The position numbers were made by a program, and so were the translations under genes. A DNA stretch of 6,208 nt from Desulfobacteraceae bacterium. Its GTDB lineage: Bacteria; Desulfobacterota; DSM-4660; Desulfatiglandales; Desulfatiglandaceae. The stretch spans positions 1 to 6,208 of the forward strand of contig DAOWOF010000147.1 of NCBI GenBank assembly GCA_030642205.1, given 5' to 3'. Numbering within the stretch: the stretch's first letter is position 1; each line of letters opens with the position of its first letter. The notes beneath the pieces were generated by a model. It did not search any database and was not told the DNA's origin. It worked only from the letters and a program-made list of their open reading frames with translations. Below are positions 5,268-6,208 of this stretch, piece after piece.

Positions 5268-6056
5268 ATGAACGACCAACATGTGCTATATCATACTAAA
5301 GATCAAGTCGCTATCATAACTCTCAATCGGCCAGAGGTAAAAAATGCCTTTTCACACGAAATGATTACTCTTTGGCGTCAATTCCTGGAAAAAGCCAGGG
5401 ATGATAAAAGGATTATGGCCATTATCGTAACCGGGAAAGGAGATACTTTTTGCTCTGGAGGTAACGTAAAAGATATGAGGGACAATGGGTTCCAATTATG
5501 GGATATGAAAAAATTCTTATGGGAAGGCGTCCACCGAATTGCTCTCACCCTTGAAGACCTGGACAAACCAGTGATTGCCGCCGTTAATGGCTACGCAATG
5601 GGAGCAGGAATGGATATGGCACTTATGTGTGATATGAGGATTTGCTCAAACAAAGCACTCTTTGCTGAGGCCTATATCAATATGGGTATTGCTGCCGGTG
5701 ATGGTGGAGCATATTTTCTTCCTCGCATAGTTGGAACTTCCAAGGCCCTGGAATTATTACTGACCGGAGATATGCTCAATGCTGAAGAAGCCCTTAAACT
5801 GGGAATTGTCAATAAAGTGGTTGACCATGAAAATTTAATGGACGAAACATTTCGCCTGGCTAATAAAATTGCTGCAAAAGCGCCTCTTGCAGTACAAATG
5901 ATGAAAAGGGCAGTATATCAAGGCCAGACTCATTCGCTACGAACACATCTCGATTACATCTCATCACATATGGCTCTTTTATCCGTAACCGAAGACCATA
6001 AAGAAGCAATAAACGCTTTTCTCGAAAAAAGGAAGCCTGTTTTTCACGGGAAATAA
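5268..6056 (+). CDS. Crotonase-fold (enoyl-CoA hydratase/isomerase family) protein
   Basis: The start is ATG 5268, eight bases after AGGAG (5255-5259), giving 262 residues, the usual length for the family; the upstream in-frame TTG at 5247 precedes that ribosome site and is rejected. The fold is unmistakable: VAIITLNRPEVKNAFS at 14-29, the oxyanion-hole segment GKGDTFCSGGNVKDM at 56-70, VNGYAMGAGMDMALMCD at 106-122, FAEAYINMGIAAGDGGAYFLPRIVG at 132-156 and LLTGDMLNAEEALKLGIVNKVV at 164-185. Aligning by hand to rat enoyl-CoA hydratase, catalytic Glu144 corresponds to Asp116 and Glu164 to Tyr136, and the GAGG loop reads GDGG. The protein therefore should bind acyl-CoA but lacks the standard hydratase glutamate pair; isomerase, hydrolase, dehalogenase-like or other crotonase chemistry is possible. 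It is likely transcribed alone from the promoter at 5189-5217. The link to the acyl-CoA dehydrogenase/thiolase pair is by theme only. Confidence 0.92.
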   Translation: MNDQHVLYHTKDQVAIITLNRPEVKNAFSHEMITLWRQFLEKARDDKRIMAIIVTGKGDTFCSGGNVKDMRDNGFQLWDMKKFLWEGVHRIALTLEDLDKPVIAAVNGYAMGAGMDMALMCDMRICSNKALFAEAYINMGIAAGDGGAYFLPRIVGTSKALELLLTGDMLNAEEALKLGIVNKVVDHENLMDETFRLANKIAAKAPLAVQMMKRAVYQGQTHSLRTHLDYISSHMALLSVTEDHKEAINAFLEKRKPVFHGK

Positions 6057-6089
6057 TAGATTATCAGCAATCATATATGGAATAATCTA
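6057..6089 (+). terminator. Hairpin directly after the crotonase stop codon
   Basis: TAGATTAT (6057-6064) pairs perfectly with ATAATCTA (6082-6089) over a 17-base loop, starting right after the TAA. The stem is AT-rich and no T-tract follows, so it may be only a mRNA 3'-end structure or a Rho-type end rather than an intrinsic terminator. Confidence 0.35.
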
Positions 6090-6128
6090 AAGCGGGATAC
6101 CCACAACCCAAAAATGAAGTTATAGGAG

Positions 6129-6153
6129 TCAGTTATCAGTTATCAGTTGTCAG
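6129..6153 (+). repeat. Tandem heptamer repeat (TCAGTTA)
   Basis: Two exact TCAGTTA units, one TCAGTTG and a final TCAG run without interruption. The array ends three bases before the TGGAGG ribosome site of the next gene. The low copy number here is typical of a contractible short tandem repeat; it would lie in that gene's leader or promoter. Confidence 0.85.
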
Positions 6154-6167
6154 CACTGGAGGTTATT

Positions 6168-6208
6168 TTGAAATTTGAGGATTTGGAAGTATGGAAGAGG
6201 TCTTCACG
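6168..6208 (+). CDS. Four-helix-bundle (S23 / 23S rRNA intervening-sequence type) protein, N-terminal fragment
   Basis: The frame starting at TTG 6168 reads MKFEDLEVWKRSS and continues off the right edge. This matches the conserved opening of the four-helix-bundle family (M-x-FEDLEVWK-R/x), named after a protein once found encoded in 23S rRNA intervening sequences. TGGAGG (6157-6162) lies five bases upstream, supporting the TTG start. Only 13 full codons are visible, so integrity of the gene is unknown. Family members are about 115-130 residues, pentameric helical bundles of unclear function, often scattered as stand-alone genes. The heptamer array directly upstream may be part of the same mobile or dispersed unit. 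Confidence 0.78.
   Translation, partial: MKFEDLEVWKRSS

Noticed and set aside
5378..5566. 62-residue minus-strand frame opposite the crotonase
   Set aside because: It is antisense to the conserved oxyanion-hole region and has no supporting start signal.

Overview
The window is AT-rich bacterial DNA (roughly 40% G+C by eye) with well-formed AGGAGG-type ribosome binding sites and several GTG/TTG starts. Gene content fits a fatty-acid or aromatic-acid oxidising anaerobe: an acyl-CoA dehydrogenase followed by a thiolase, an MTA/SAH-type amidohydrolase, a crotonase and a four-helix-bundle (S23-type) protein. The style (scattered single genes, long structured spacers, an orphan acidic hypothetical) resembles sulfate-reducing or syntrophic Desulfobacterota, but that placement is inference; no marker gene is present.

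Layout. Bases 1-94 (minus strand) hold the first 31 codons of a thiolase, starting at TTG. Bases 225-1379 (minus) hold an acyl-CoA dehydrogenase just upstream of it; the pair probably forms a beta-oxidation-type transcription unit leaving through the left edge. Bases 1380-1830 form a 450-base gene-free spacer with several inverted repeats. Bases 1831-2262 (plus) encode a 143-residue acidic protein I do not recognise; its start is corrected to a GTG behind a strong GGAGGG. It converges on an amidohydrolase (minus, stop at 2321; start probably 3691), which carries the motifs of 5'-methylthioadenosine/S-adenosylhomocysteine deaminase.

Between the amidohydrolase and the divergent gene to its right is a 230-base spacer. 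It contains an unusually structured element (3780-3875) that folds on paper into a three-way junction: an 8-bp closing stem, a 6-bp hairpin and a near-perfect 25-bp hairpin, all flanked by a 9-base direct repeat. Next comes a likely promoter whose -10 box lies inside a 9-bp-arm palindrome. The gene it drives (3947-5014) encodes a KfrA-like protein: an N-terminal KfrA_N-type DNA-binding domain followed by about 270 residues of coiled coil. By analogy with plasmid KfrA, autorepression through that palindrome is the natural hypothesis.

Bases 5268-6056 (plus) encode a 262-residue crotonase-fold protein in which both catalytic glutamates of classical enoyl-CoA hydratase are replaced (Asp116 and Tyr136), so its reaction is not safely 'enoyl-CoA hydratase'. 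At the right edge, a TCAGTTA heptamer repeat sits directly before the ribosome binding site of a truncated four-helix-bundle gene (6168 onward). The crotonase may act in the same acyl-CoA pathway as the left-hand dehydrogenase and thiolase, but the intervening genes are unrelated and no single operon spans the window. I see no transposase, CRISPR array, tRNA or rRNA.
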